Source of the DNA: Robiginitalea sp. SC105
GTDB taxonomy: Bacteria; Bacteroidota; Bacteroidia; Flavobacteriales; Flavobacteriaceae
DNA length: 64,000 nucleotides
Assembly: GCF_014243345.1 (NCBI RefSeq)
Contig: NZ_JACLZF010000002.1
Coordinates: 744,001 to 808,000, forward strand
Reading direction: 5' to 3'
This document shows positions 27,817-36,529 of this stretch, piece after piece. The notes under the pieces were generated by a model. The model saw only the letters and a program-made list of their open reading frames with translations. It ran no database searches and was not told where the DNA came from. The stretch's first letter is position 1, and every line of letters starts with the position of its first letter. Made by a program: the position numbers and the translations under genes.

Positions 27817-28326
27817 CTATTCAGCGGGGATAAAGTTCAGGGCTGCCCCGTTGATACAGTGCCTTTTGCCGGTCGTGGCCCGCGGGCCGTCGTCGAAGAC
27901 ATGCCCCAGGTGCCCGCCGCAGACCGCGCAGTGCTCTTCGGTCCGGGTCATGCCGAAACTGGTGTCCACATCGAACGCCACATTGCCCTTGATTTCCCGG
28001 TCAAAACTGGGCCATCCGGTACCCGAGTCGAACTTATGTTCGCTTTTGAAGACCGGTGTCCCGCATCCGGCACAGACATAGGTGCCCTGCTGTTTGTTGT
28101 GCAGCAGGTCGCTGGTCCCCGGATTTTCTGTCCCCTCCTTTCGGAGGATGTAGAATTCCAGGTCGGTGAGTTCCGCCCGCCATTCGGCTTCGGATTTCTG
28201 CACCCGGAAGTTTTCGGTTTGGGGCGCTTCGGCCTGCGCCGTCTTGGCCGGCTGCTCCTTGGATTGTCCCTTACAACCCACCACAAAAAGGCCGGCCAGG
28301 AAGAAAGTGAGATATTTGATTTTCAT
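27817..28326 (-). CDS. msrB: Peptide-methionine (R)-S-oxide reductase MsrB, lipoprotein form
   Basis: Repairs methionine-R-sulfoxide in exported proteins. The 169 aa protein has a lipobox (GLFVVGC, Cys18), so it is membrane-anchored outside the cytoplasm, and a complete MsrB domain. Zinc is held by CAGC and CAVC; the catalytic Cys lies in RHCINGAALNF near the C-terminus. Many MsrB proteins have CVNS or CINS there; the Gly is a mild variation. ATG 28326 starts the signal peptide; the in-frame start at 28353 adds nine residues. A TATTTTTG element lies 43 bases upstream. Confidence 0.93.
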   Translation of the reverse strand: MKIKYLTFFLAGLFVVGCKGQSKEQPAKTAQAEAPQTENFRVQKSEAEWRAELTDLEFYILRKEGTENPGTSDLLHNKQQGTYVCAGCGTPVFKSEHKFDSGTGWPSFDREIKGNVAFDVDTSFGMTRTEEHCAVCGGHLGHVFDDGPRATTGKRHCINGAALNFIPAE

Positions 28327-28369
28327 TGCAATGGTTTTTTTATTGGACGGCAAATGCCTGCCTTCCTTG

Positions 28370-28377
28370 CAAAAATA
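28370..28377 (-). promoter_or_regulatory. -7 promoter element of msrB
   Basis: On the minus strand this reads TATTTTTG, an exact TAnnTTTG match, 43 bases upstream of the msrB ATG and just beyond the terminator of the preceding gene. Confidence 0.55.
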
Positions 28378-28387
28378 AGGTATAAAT

Positions 28388-28417
28388 AAAAAAAGCCCCC
28401 GGCATTCCGGAGGCTTT
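28388..28417 (-). terminator. Rho-independent terminator of the collagen-like lipoprotein gene
   Basis: On the minus strand AAGCCTCCGG pairs with CCGGGGGCTT (one wobble) around a four-base loop, followed by a run of eight T broken only after TTTTTTT. It lies 5 bases after the stop codon of the gene it ends. Confidence 0.87.
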
Positions 28418-28422
28418 GCGTA

Positions 28423-29010
28423 TTACCTGGGTGATACCCGGGGAATTTCATCCGGCCGGATATTTATATAATCCAGCACGGCCTGCATGTTGGTGACATC
28501 GATACCGGCCTTGCTCACGCCATCGGCGGGAAGGATGGCGATACGGAAAGTCTGATTGTCCGTGTCCCCCGGGGGAAGGGTGCTGAGGTCAAAGTCGGAT
28601 TCCAGGAAAATACTCACGTCCAGGAAGGTATGGTCGTAATTGTACTGCAGGATACCCTGGTCCAGCAACCGCGTCTGGGGGAGCAGGCGCCAGAGGTCGA
28701 TGGGGGCACCACCATCCTGGTCTTCCAGCTGGTCCCAGAGGATATAGACCAGGACCACATCCGTTTCAAATACCTCCACCGAAGGGGCGTCCACGGCGAA
28801 CTCGGAAAGAAGGCTGTAATTGTTACCCGGGGTAAAATCACCGGTGATGTCGTAGACCTGGCCAAGGATATTGACCCCGTCCAGGCCGTCGAGGCCATCG
28901 AACCCGGGAGGCCCGGGAGGCCCGGGAAGTCCGGGAGGTCCGGCTGGCCCCTCGCAGGAACTGATGATCAGAACCAGGAATAAGCTCAGAAGTGCGTTGA
29001 TTTTTTGCAT
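28423..29010 (-). CDS. Collagen-like lipoprotein
   Basis: A 195 aa lipoprotein with lipobox IISSC (Cys19). Directly after the lipidated Cys come nine Gly-X-Y triplets (EGPAGPPGLPGPPGPPG, then FDGLDGLDG), a short collagen-like stalk of about 27 residues. The remaining 145 residues are a beta-rich domain that I cannot assign. The layout suggests a trimeric surface protein on a stiff stalk. Such short collagen-like lipoproteins recur in Bacteroidota but have no known function. It is a single gene with its own terminator; the 254 bases upstream up to the MFS start hold no other gene that I can see. Confidence 0.8.
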   Translation of the reverse strand: MQKINALLSLFLVLIISSCEGPAGPPGLPGPPGPPGFDGLDGLDGVNILGQVYDITGDFTPGNNYSLLSEFAVDAPSVEVFETDVVLVYILWDQLEDQDGGAPIDLWRLLPQTRLLDQGILQYNYDHTFLDVSIFLESDFDLSTLPPGDTDNQTFRIAILPADGVSKAGIDVTNMQAVLDYINIRPDEIPRVSPR

Positions 29011-29264
29011 GATGATCGATTTTAATAGTTAAGAGGAGCCCCGACGGCCTCCGGTTTTCAAGGATACTTTCAAAAAGCGTTCCAAAAAAGCAGGATATGC
29101 ATGCGAATGTACGAAATCGGCCATCGAAAAGGATGGTCCTTAATCAGTTACCCGCCCGATTTCCAGAATGCCGGGAAGGCCGCTCTGTGGAAATTTTACC
29201 TATCTTTAAATCTATCCCGGGGGCTTTTGTACCGGGCCTTAATCCAACGACACCAAGCAATCAA

Positions 29265-30788
29265 ATGAAGAAAAGACGCCTGAGTTTTTGGGAAATCTGG
29301 AACATGAGTTTCGGGTTCCTGGGAATCCAGTTTGGATTCGCCCTGCAGAATGCCAATACCTCCCGGATATTTGAAACCCTGGGGGCCGAGGTAGACGAGA
29401 TCCCCATTCTCTGGATAGCCGCACCGGTGACCGGATTGGTCGTTCAGCCCATCATCGGCTATTTCAGCGACCGGACCTGGACACGCCTGGGCCGCCGCCG
29501 GCCGTACTTTCTGGTCGGGGCAATCCTCGCCTCGATAGCGCTGTGTATCATGCCCAATTCCCCGGCCCTCTGGGTGGCCGCGGGCATGCTCTGGATCATG
29601 GATGCCTCCATCAATATCTCCATGGAACCCTTCCGGGCCTTTGTAGGGGACAACCTCCCGGGCGACCAGCGGACCCTTGGGTTTGCCATGCAGAGTTTTT
29701 TCATCGGCCTGGGGGCCGTGGTGGGGTCGGTCATGCCCTATGTGTTCACCAACTGGCTGGGCATCAGCAACACCGCTCCAGAGGGCATTATCCCCGATTC
29801 GGTGAAATGGTCTTTTTACGTGGGTGGGTTCGTGTTCCTGACCGCGGTGCTCTGGACTGTCTGGCGATCGAGGGAATACAGCCCGGAGGAGCTGGAACAG
29901 TTTGAGGAAAACCAGGAGTTCCAGCCCCCCGAGATGACCCCTGAGGAAAACCAGTTGCGCATCCTGAAGCTGCGGCGATACGGCATGGGCCTGCTCCTTA
30001 CGGGTCTGCTGGCCACGGCCATACCCTACTATTTTGACCTGCAGAAGGAACTCTATATCCTGACAGTGGGCCTCGGGGTCGTCGGGCTGCTCTTCCTGCT
30101 GTCCGCCGCCGTACGCAAACGCAGGGGGCGGACGGGCTTTGTGATCATCATGACCGATTTGCTCTATATGCCCGCAACCATGAAACAGCTAGCCTGGGTC
30201 CAGTTCTTTTCCTGGTTTGCTCTTTTTTCCATGTGGATCTATACCACCCAGGCGGTTACCGGCCACATTTACGGTACCCGGGATACCACCTCCTCCCTCT
30301 ATAATGACGGCGCCGACTGGGTGACCGTCCTTTTTGGCGTGTACAACGGGGTGGCCGCGGTGGTAGCCTTCCTCCTGCCGGTGCTGGCGCGGAAGACCAG
30401 CCGGAAGATCACCCACCTGACGGCCCTGGTTCTCGGGGGGCTGGGTCTCCTCTCGGTTTATTTTATCACCGACCCGGACTGGCTGCTCCTGTCGATGGTC
30501 GGGGTCGGCATTGCCTGGGCGAGCATTTTGTCGGTCCCCTATGCCATGCTGGCCGGGGCGTTGCCCCCCAAGAAAATGGGCTATTATATGGGGGTGTTTA
30601 ACTTCTTCATCGTCATCCCCCAGATGGTGGCGGCTACGATACTGGGCTTTCTGGTAAGTGGCCTGTTCGGGGGCGAGCCGGTATTTGCGCTGGTCGTTGG
30701 CGGGCTCGCCATGATCCTATCCGGGCTGCTTACCCTGCGCGTGCAGGATAAAAGCGCGATCACGGTGGGCGGGATGGGGGCCGGGTAA
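29265..30788 (+). CDS. MFS disaccharide transporter, SLC45/sucrose-maltose type
   Basis: A 507 aa, 12-helix major facilitator. The N-terminal NMSFGFLGIQFGFALQNA, the loop 2-3 motif SDRTWTRLGRRRPYFLVGA and the long central loop are typical of the glycoside-proton symporter branch that includes plant SUC and bacterial maltose permeases. It stands at the head of the glgE-maltokinase-glgB-GH31 run (107-base gap to glgE), which suggests that it brings in maltose or a related disaccharide. ATG 29265 begins the conserved sequence; the in-frame reading from 29097 is spurious. TATCTTTA at 29201-29208 could be a -7 element with one mismatch. Confidence 0.85.
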   Translation: MKKRRLSFWEIWNMSFGFLGIQFGFALQNANTSRIFETLGAEVDEIPILWIAAPVTGLVVQPIIGYFSDRTWTRLGRRRPYFLVGAILASIALCIMPNSPALWVAAGMLWIMDASINISMEPFRAFVGDNLPGDQRTLGFAMQSFFIGLGAVVGSVMPYVFTNWLGISNTAPEGIIPDSVKWSFYVGGFVFLTAVLWTVWRSREYSPEELEQFEENQEFQPPEMTPEENQLRILKLRRYGMGLLLTGLLATAIPYYFDLQKELYILTVGLGVVGLLFLLSAAVRKRRGRTGFVIIMTDLLYMPATMKQLAWVQFFSWFALFSMWIYTTQAVTGHIYGTRDTTSSLYNDGADWVTVLFGVYNGVAAVVAFLLPVLARKTSRKITHLTALVLGGLGLLSVYFITDPDWLLLSMVGVGIAWASILSVPYAMLAGALPPKKMGYYMGVFNFFIVIPQMVAATILGFLVSGLFGGEPVFALVVGGLAMILSGLLTLRVQDKSAITVGGMGAG

Positions 30789-30895
30789 TCCCCGGAAACC
30801 GGAACCATCCCTCTGTTTCCCCCGGCAGCGGATTCCGGATGTTTCGGTAAATCTCAGGAATTAGCTACATTTAAAGTCTTACCAAGATCAACCCT

Positions 30896-32833
30896 ATGTT
30901 CCGACAAGAACGCGTAGTAATCGATGCCGTACGTCCCCAGCTGGACTGCGGTAAATTCTTTATCAAGCGGGTGGTGGGGGAGACCGTGGAGGTCTCTGCG
31001 GACATCCTCCCCGACGGCCACGATGTCATGCAGGCCGAAGTATTGTACAAGCACCAATCCGAAAAGCGCTGGCAGGCAGTCCGGATGAAACCCCTGGAAA
31101 ATGACCGGTACCGGGCGGCCTTTGCCGTGGAAAAACAGGGGTTCTACCAATATAAAATACAGGGCTGGGTAGATTATGCCCTGAACTGGCAACACGGGAT
31201 CGAAGCCAAGATCCGGGACGGGCAGCACGTTAAGAGCGAACTGCTGGACGGGATACAGTACCTCGAGCACCTTACAAAGGATGCCGGAAAGGCCGACCGG
31301 GAATACGCCTCCGAGTTGATTTCCGTATTCGGGGATGAAGCCCGGTATGAACAGGCAGCAAAAGAAGCTACCTCCGCACGGCTGCACGAGCTTTTCCTGG
31401 AACATCCCCAAAGGCGTTTTGCAAATGCCACCGACCCCCTGGAGGTTTACGTGGACCGCAAAAAGGCGGCCTTCAGCACCTGGTATGAATTTTTCCCCCG
31501 GTCCGCCTCGGAAACGCCGGGCAAGCACGGAACTTTCCGGGATTGTGAACGCCTGTTGCCACGGATTGCGGAGATGGGATTCGATACCATTTACTTCCCG
31601 CCCATCCACCCCATAGGCGAAAAAAACCGCAAGGGGAAGAACAATGCCACCAATGCCAAAGAAGGGGATTGCGGGGTGCCCTGGGCTATCGGCTCCCGCC
31701 ACGGCGGACACCGGGAAATCCACCCGGAACTGGGCAATGAGGAGGATTTCCGCCGGTTGATCCGGAAGGCGGGCGACCACGGATTGGAAATTGCCATGGA
31801 CGTGGCTTTCCAGGCCGCACCGGACCACCCTTATATTACGGACCATCCCGAATGGTTCCGCAAGCGCCCTGACGGGACCATGCAGTACGCAGAGAACCCG
31901 CCCAAAAAATACCAGGACATCGTCAATTTTTATTTCGAAAACCCGGACTTCAAGTCGCTTTGGAAGGAGTTGCTGGAGGTAACCCTGCAGTGGGTCGGGT
32001 TTGGCGTGAAGATCTTCCGGGTGGACAACCCGCATACCAAACCCTATTTCTTCTGGAACTGGCTTATTGCCGAAGTCAAGAAAAAGCACCCCGATGTGTT
32101 GTTCCTGGCCGAGGCCTTCTCCCGCCCCCGCGTCATGCAGCAGCTGGCCAAGCAGGGCTTTTCCCAGTCCTATACGTATTTCACCTGGCGGGAACACAAA
32201 CAGGAGCTCATCGACTACATGATCGAGCTGACCCAGTCGGAGATGCGGGAATATTACCGGCCCAACTTCTGGCCGAACACCCCGGACATAAACCCCCAGC
32301 ACCTGCAGAATGCCGGGGAGTCCATCCACCTGATCCGGTATGGCCTGGCCGCAACCCTTTCCGGGAATATCGGTATCTATGGCCCGGTTTTCGAGTACAT
32401 GGTCAATGCCCCCCTGCCCGGGAAAGAGGAATACCTGGATTGCGAGAAGTACGAAATCCGGCACTGGGACTGGAACGCGCGGAACAAGATCACCCACCTC
32501 ATCGGCAAGGTGAATGGGATCCGCAGGGCCCATCCCGCCCTGCAACAGACCAACAACATTTATTTCTGCGGATTGGAAAACCCCCAGATGCTCGCCTACT
32601 ACAAGTGGGACGATGCGCGGACGGACGAATTGATCATTGTAATCAGCCTGGACCAGTTCGGCAGCCAGAGCGGCTTTGTGCGCATCCCGTACGAAGCCAT
32701 GGAGCCCGGTGCCGGCGGCCCCATGGAGGTCATCGACCTGATGACCCAGACCAGCTATCGCTGGGACAGGGAGTGGAATTACGCAGAGTTGCATCCGGGC
32801 CTGCCTTTCCATATATTTCAGATAAGAAGATAG
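30896..32833 (+). CDS. glgE: Alpha-1,4-glucan:maltose-1-phosphate maltosyltransferase GlgE
   Basis: Adds maltosyl units from alpha-maltose-1-phosphate to linear alpha-1,4-glucan. The 645 aa GH13_3 protein has an N-terminal beta-sandwich/helical part and a TIM barrel with the GlgE-specific sequence FRVDNPHTKP (nucleophile Asp377) and FLAEAFSRP (acid/base Glu406); the 29-residue spacing equals that of Streptomyces GlgE. FPPIHPIGEKNRKGKNN near residue 240 is also typical. The maltokinase gene starts 3 bases after the stop. A weak -7-like TACATTTA lies about 25 bases upstream of the ATG. Confidence 0.96.
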   Translation: MFRQERVVIDAVRPQLDCGKFFIKRVVGETVEVSADILPDGHDVMQAEVLYKHQSEKRWQAVRMKPLENDRYRAAFAVEKQGFYQYKIQGWVDYALNWQHGIEAKIRDGQHVKSELLDGIQYLEHLTKDAGKADREYASELISVFGDEARYEQAAKEATSARLHELFLEHPQRRFANATDPLEVYVDRKKAAFSTWYEFFPRSASETPGKHGTFRDCERLLPRIAEMGFDTIYFPPIHPIGEKNRKGKNNATNAKEGDCGVPWAIGSRHGGHREIHPELGNEEDFRRLIRKAGDHGLEIAMDVAFQAAPDHPYITDHPEWFRKRPDGTMQYAENPPKKYQDIVNFYFENPDFKSLWKELLEVTLQWVGFGVKIFRVDNPHTKPYFFWNWLIAEVKKKHPDVLFLAEAFSRPRVMQQLAKQGFSQSYTYFTWREHKQELIDYMIELTQSEMREYYRPNFWPNTPDINPQHLQNAGESIHLIRYGLAATLSGNIGIYGPVFEYMVNAPLPGKEEYLDCEKYEIRHWDWNARNKITHLIGKVNGIRRAHPALQQTNNIYFCGLENPQMLAYYKWDDARTDELIIVISLDQFGSQSGFVRIPYEAMEPGAGGPMEVIDLMTQTSYRWDREWNYAELHPGLPFHIFQIRR

Positions 32834-32836
32834 GCC

Positions 32837-34513
32837 ATGGCGAAAAAAGAAGCAGAAACGAAAAAACAGGCAGTCCCGGAAAAAGCGGAAGCCGTCCAGC
32901 CCGAGGCCGGGCAACCGGAAGGGCTGCACTTTGACGTCCCCTGGGAACAGCTGATGGACGATGCGCGGTTTGTGGAGGTATTCCTCTCGGACGTCCTCGA
33001 AAACTATGTGGTCCAGCAACGCTGGTACGGGGGCAAATCCAGCACCTTGAAATACATTGAACTCCAGGAGTATTTCCGGATCCAGCACCACGAAGAGGTC
33101 TATTACGGCCTGCTGCTGGAGGTGAATTTCGAGGAGGCCTTTTTCCAGCATTACTTCCTGCCGATCGCCTTTGTTTCGGACGAGAGTTTTGCCGAAAAGG
33201 ACCGAATCCTGCCCCTCTCCATCCGGGGCCAGGAGGGTTTTATCATCGATGCCGTCAATTTGGAGGCCTTCCGCCGCCTGGTTTATGAGCGCATCCTGCT
33301 TGCGGAACCCAACGACACCACCCGGGTGCGCTACCACAAGAGTACAGCCTTCAACGGGACCCCTTACGAATCCTCGAAATTCATGGGGCTTGAACAGAGC
33401 AACACCTCCATCATCATCAACGGGAAATCCGTGATCAAGTTTTTCCGGCGGATATACGCCGACAAGAACCCGGATTACGAGATGAGCCGGTTTTTATCGG
33501 AGCGAAAGGGGTATGCCAACACCCCCGCTTACCAGGGCAGCCTGAGTATCATGGATACGGACAACGTGAATGTCACCATTGCCCTGATGCAGGAACTGGT
33601 CCCCAACCAGGGGGATGCCTGGGAATACATGCTCAAGGAGCTGCATAAGATTTTCTGCAACCTGGAATACAAGGGTATCCGCGTGGACCGGTTGCCCAAG
33701 CTGGAGTTGTTCCAGCGCATCAATACCCGGAGCGTGCCCCCCGAGATCATCGACTGGGCCGGTCTGAAGATTTTCCTCAAGCTCGAAAAACTCGCCCGGC
33801 GCACAGCAGAGATGCATATTGCCCTCGGGTCCGAATTCGAGGATACCGCCTTTACCCCCACCCATTTTAACGGGGATTACGAGGTCTGGCTCAAAAACCG
33901 GCTGCTTTACATGTTCCAGAACCGGCTCAACACGGTGGAGAACAACCTGGAACGTCTCGAGGGGCAGGCCCTAGAACTCGCCAGGGAATTCCTGGAAAGG
34001 AAGAACGAAATACGGAAGCGATTTATCAATTTTGACTGGACCAGGCTCAAGGGGGAACGCTTGCGGGTCCATGGGGATTACCACCTCGGACAGGTACTGG
34101 TACAGGGGGACGACTTCTTCCTGCTTGACTTTGAAGGGGAACCGGAAAGCACGATCCGGGACCGGAAGGTCAAACAGCCGCCCCTGAAGGATATTGCCGG
34201 GATCTTCCGGTCCTTCCACTACGCCGTATACGCCACGATTTTCAACAACCCGGGCAAGTACCCGTATTCCCAGGAGGACCTCTTTACCGCCGGGGAAGTG
34301 CTGTACCGCTATTTTGTGGGGGTATTCCTGGATACCTATGTCAAACTCATACAGGACAACAATATCAATATCGGCTACAGCGCCGAACGCATCTTCCTGC
34401 TCAAGTACTGCATGCTGGAAAAGGCGGTCTACGAATTGGGCTATGAAATGAATTCCCGCCCGGACTGGACGGTCATCCCGCTGGAAGGCATCCGAAGCAT
34501 TATAAACGACTAA
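32837..34513 (+). CDS. mak: Maltokinase (no fused trehalose synthase domain)
   Basis: Phosphorylates maltose with ATP to maltose-1-phosphate, the donor for GlgE. The 558 aa protein has the Mak/Pep2 layout: a Lys/Glu/Ala-rich leader of about 30 residues that is not part of the fold, a cap domain (QQRWYGGKSS near residue 57), and an eukaryotic-kinase-like lobe with the Brenner motif HGDYHLGQVL and the metal site LLDFEGEP. In many actinobacteria and some proteobacteria this enzyme is fused to or next to TreS; here TreS is absent, so maltose must come from elsewhere. The gene sits between glgE (3 bases) and glgB (22 bases). Confidence 0.93.
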   Translation: MAKKEAETKKQAVPEKAEAVQPEAGQPEGLHFDVPWEQLMDDARFVEVFLSDVLENYVVQQRWYGGKSSTLKYIELQEYFRIQHHEEVYYGLLLEVNFEEAFFQHYFLPIAFVSDESFAEKDRILPLSIRGQEGFIIDAVNLEAFRRLVYERILLAEPNDTTRVRYHKSTAFNGTPYESSKFMGLEQSNTSIIINGKSVIKFFRRIYADKNPDYEMSRFLSERKGYANTPAYQGSLSIMDTDNVNVTIALMQELVPNQGDAWEYMLKELHKIFCNLEYKGIRVDRLPKLELFQRINTRSVPPEIIDWAGLKIFLKLEKLARRTAEMHIALGSEFEDTAFTPTHFNGDYEVWLKNRLLYMFQNRLNTVENNLERLEGQALELAREFLERKNEIRKRFINFDWTRLKGERLRVHGDYHLGQVLVQGDDFFLLDFEGEPESTIRDRKVKQPPLKDIAGIFRSFHYAVYATIFNNPGKYPYSQEDLFTAGEVLYRYFVGVFLDTYVKLIQDNNINIGYSAERIFLLKYCMLEKAVYELGYEMNSRPDWTVIPLEGIRSIIND

Positions 34514-34535
34514 CTAAACCTAACATATCAAACTC

Positions 34536-36431
34536 ATGGGCAAAGTAATCCCGCATAGTTTTTTCACGGACTTCGACATCAACCTGTTCAAGGCCGGCAA
34601 GCACTACCGACTCTATGAAAAAATGGGTTCACACATTACCGAGGTGGACGGTGTAAAAGGTGTCTACTTTGCCGTCTGGGCGCCCTCGGCCAAGTCCGTA
34701 TCCGTAGTCGGGGACTTCAACTACTGGCTGGAAGGGGAGCACCCCCTGAACGTCCGCTGGGACGAAAGCGGCATCTGGGAGGGGTTTATCCCGGGCCTGG
34801 ACCAGGGCACGCTCTACAAATACAAAATCCATTCGCACGTCAACGATGCGAAAACCGAAAAAGCCGACCCTTATGCCCGGCGCAGCGAACATCCGCCGAA
34901 AACCGCATCGGTGGTCTGGGCGGACGATTACAAATGGAAGGACGCCACCTGGATGAAAAACAGGGCCTCCCACAACGGGCTGGACAAACCCTATTCCGTA
35001 TACGAGGTGCACCTGGGTTCCTGGAAGCGGAACAAAGACAACGAATTCCTAACCTACCTGGAACTTGCCGAGGACCTGGTGGCCTATGTAAAGGAAATGA
35101 ATTTCACCCATGTGGAGTTTATGCCGGTAATGGAATACCCCTTTGACCCGTCCTGGGGCTACCAGCTCACCGGGTATTTTGCACCGACCTCCCGTTTCGG
35201 GAAGCCGGAAGACTTCAAGGTGCTGATCGATGCGCTGCACCGGGCCGGGATCGGCGTGATCCTGGACTGGGTCCCGTCCCACTTCCCGGAGGATGCCCAC
35301 GGACTGGGCAATTTCGACGGCTCCCACCTGTACGAACACCCGGATCGCCGCAAAGGCTACCACCCAGACTGGAAGAGCCTGATCTTTAATTACGGGAGGA
35401 ATGAAGTGCGGGCCTTTCTGATCAGCAACGCCCTTTACTGGCTGGACCAGTTCCATGTGGACGGCCTGAGGGTGGATGCGGTGGCATCCATGCTCTACCT
35501 GGATTACTCCCGGGAAGAGGGGGAGTGGGAGCCGAACATGTACGGGAATAATGAACACCTGGAGGCCATTTCCTTTATCCGCGAGCTCAACACCCAGGTC
35601 TATGGCAATTTCGAAGGGGTGCAGACCATCGCCGAGGAATCCACGGCCTTCTCAAAAGTCACCAAGCCGGTGGATATCGGGGGCCTCGGGTTCGGTATCA
35701 AGTGGATGATGGGCTGGATGCACGATACGCTCGAATATTTCAAGAAGGAACCGATCTACCGCAGGCACCACCAGAACGACATCACCTTCAGCATGACCTA
35801 TGCCTTTACGGAGAACTTTATGTTGCCCTTCTCCCACGACGAGGTGGTCTACGGGAAGCAATCCCTGTTGTACCGCATGCCCGGGGACGAATGGCAGCGG
35901 TTTGCCAACCTGCGGTTGCTGTTTGGCTATATGTTTACCCACCCCGGGTCTAACCTGTTGTTTATGGGCGGGGAATTCGGCCAGTCCTCCGAGTGGAATT
36001 TCCAGCAAAGTCTCGACTGGCACTTGCTGCAGTACGATTTCCACAAGGGCGTTCAGGAGGCGGTCAGGGACCTCAATACGCTTTACAGGGAACAACCGGC
36101 CCTGTACGAGAAACAGTACAGCCAGGAGGGCTTTCGCTGGATCGATTACGGGGATGCCGCAAATTCGGTGCTCACCTACATGCGGATGGGGAATGAATCC
36201 AAGGACGACCTGGTGATTGCCTGCAACCTGACGCCCGTCCCCCGCGAGGGATACCGGATCGGGGTTCCGAAGACCCGGCAGTTAAAGGAAATATTCAACA
36301 GCGATGCGGAGAAGTACGGCGGCAGCGGCATGGAAAACGGGGTAGCCAAAATCACGAAGACGCCCTGGCACGGATACGACCGGTCCATCGAGGTGAATCT
36401 GCCGCCTCTGGGGGTGGTGGTTTTCCGTTAA
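34536..36431 (+). CDS. glgB: 1,4-alpha-glucan branching enzyme
   Basis: Makes alpha-1,6 branches in glycogen-like glucan. The 631 aa protein has a CBM48 domain (about 30-130; YFAVWAPSAKSVSVVGDFNYW), a GH13_9 barrel with nucleophile Asp314 (LRVDAVASM) and acid/base Glu367 (IAEESTAF), spaced exactly as in E. coli GlgB, the DEVVYGKQSLL motif and a C-terminal beta domain. It lacks the extra N1 domain found in the longer E. coli enzyme. It is the third enzyme of the operon and acts on the GlgE product. Confidence 0.96.
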   Translation: MGKVIPHSFFTDFDINLFKAGKHYRLYEKMGSHITEVDGVKGVYFAVWAPSAKSVSVVGDFNYWLEGEHPLNVRWDESGIWEGFIPGLDQGTLYKYKIHSHVNDAKTEKADPYARRSEHPPKTASVVWADDYKWKDATWMKNRASHNGLDKPYSVYEVHLGSWKRNKDNEFLTYLELAEDLVAYVKEMNFTHVEFMPVMEYPFDPSWGYQLTGYFAPTSRFGKPEDFKVLIDALHRAGIGVILDWVPSHFPEDAHGLGNFDGSHLYEHPDRRKGYHPDWKSLIFNYGRNEVRAFLISNALYWLDQFHVDGLRVDAVASMLYLDYSREEGEWEPNMYGNNEHLEAISFIRELNTQVYGNFEGVQTIAEESTAFSKVTKPVDIGGLGFGIKWMMGWMHDTLEYFKKEPIYRRHHQNDITFSMTYAFTENFMLPFSHDEVVYGKQSLLYRMPGDEWQRFANLRLLFGYMFTHPGSNLLFMGGEFGQSSEWNFQQSLDWHLLQYDFHKGVQEAVRDLNTLYREQPALYEKQYSQEGFRWIDYGDAANSVLTYMRMGNESKDDLVIACNLTPVPREGYRIGVPKTRQLKEIFNSDAEKYGGSGMENGVAKITKTPWHGYDRSIEVNLPPLGVVVFR

Positions 36432-36443
36432 AAAACAGGCGCA

Positions 36444-36455
36444 AACGTTATCGTT
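36444..36455. promoter_or_regulatory. Possible operator between glgB and the GH31 gene
   Basis: AACGttatCGTT is a perfect 4+4 inverted repeat inside GCAAACGTTATCGTTC. The central CG dinucleotides in an A/T-rich frame are reminiscent of LacI-family operators, which often control maltose genes. A TATTTG-like stretch follows. It lies 12 bases after the glgB stop. The evidence is one short repeat only. Confidence 0.25.
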
Positions 36456-36529
36456 CATATTTGCCCGGGAGAACATTTCCTTTTCTCGCAGCTTTGTCTT
36501 TTTTTTGTGAGGCTTAAACAGAACCAACT

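Noticed and set aside
30854-33337. 827-codon minus-strand frame opposite glgE and mak
   Set aside because: Long antisense frames are common at this GC content. The translation shows no motif, whereas the plus-strand genes have intact catalytic residues.
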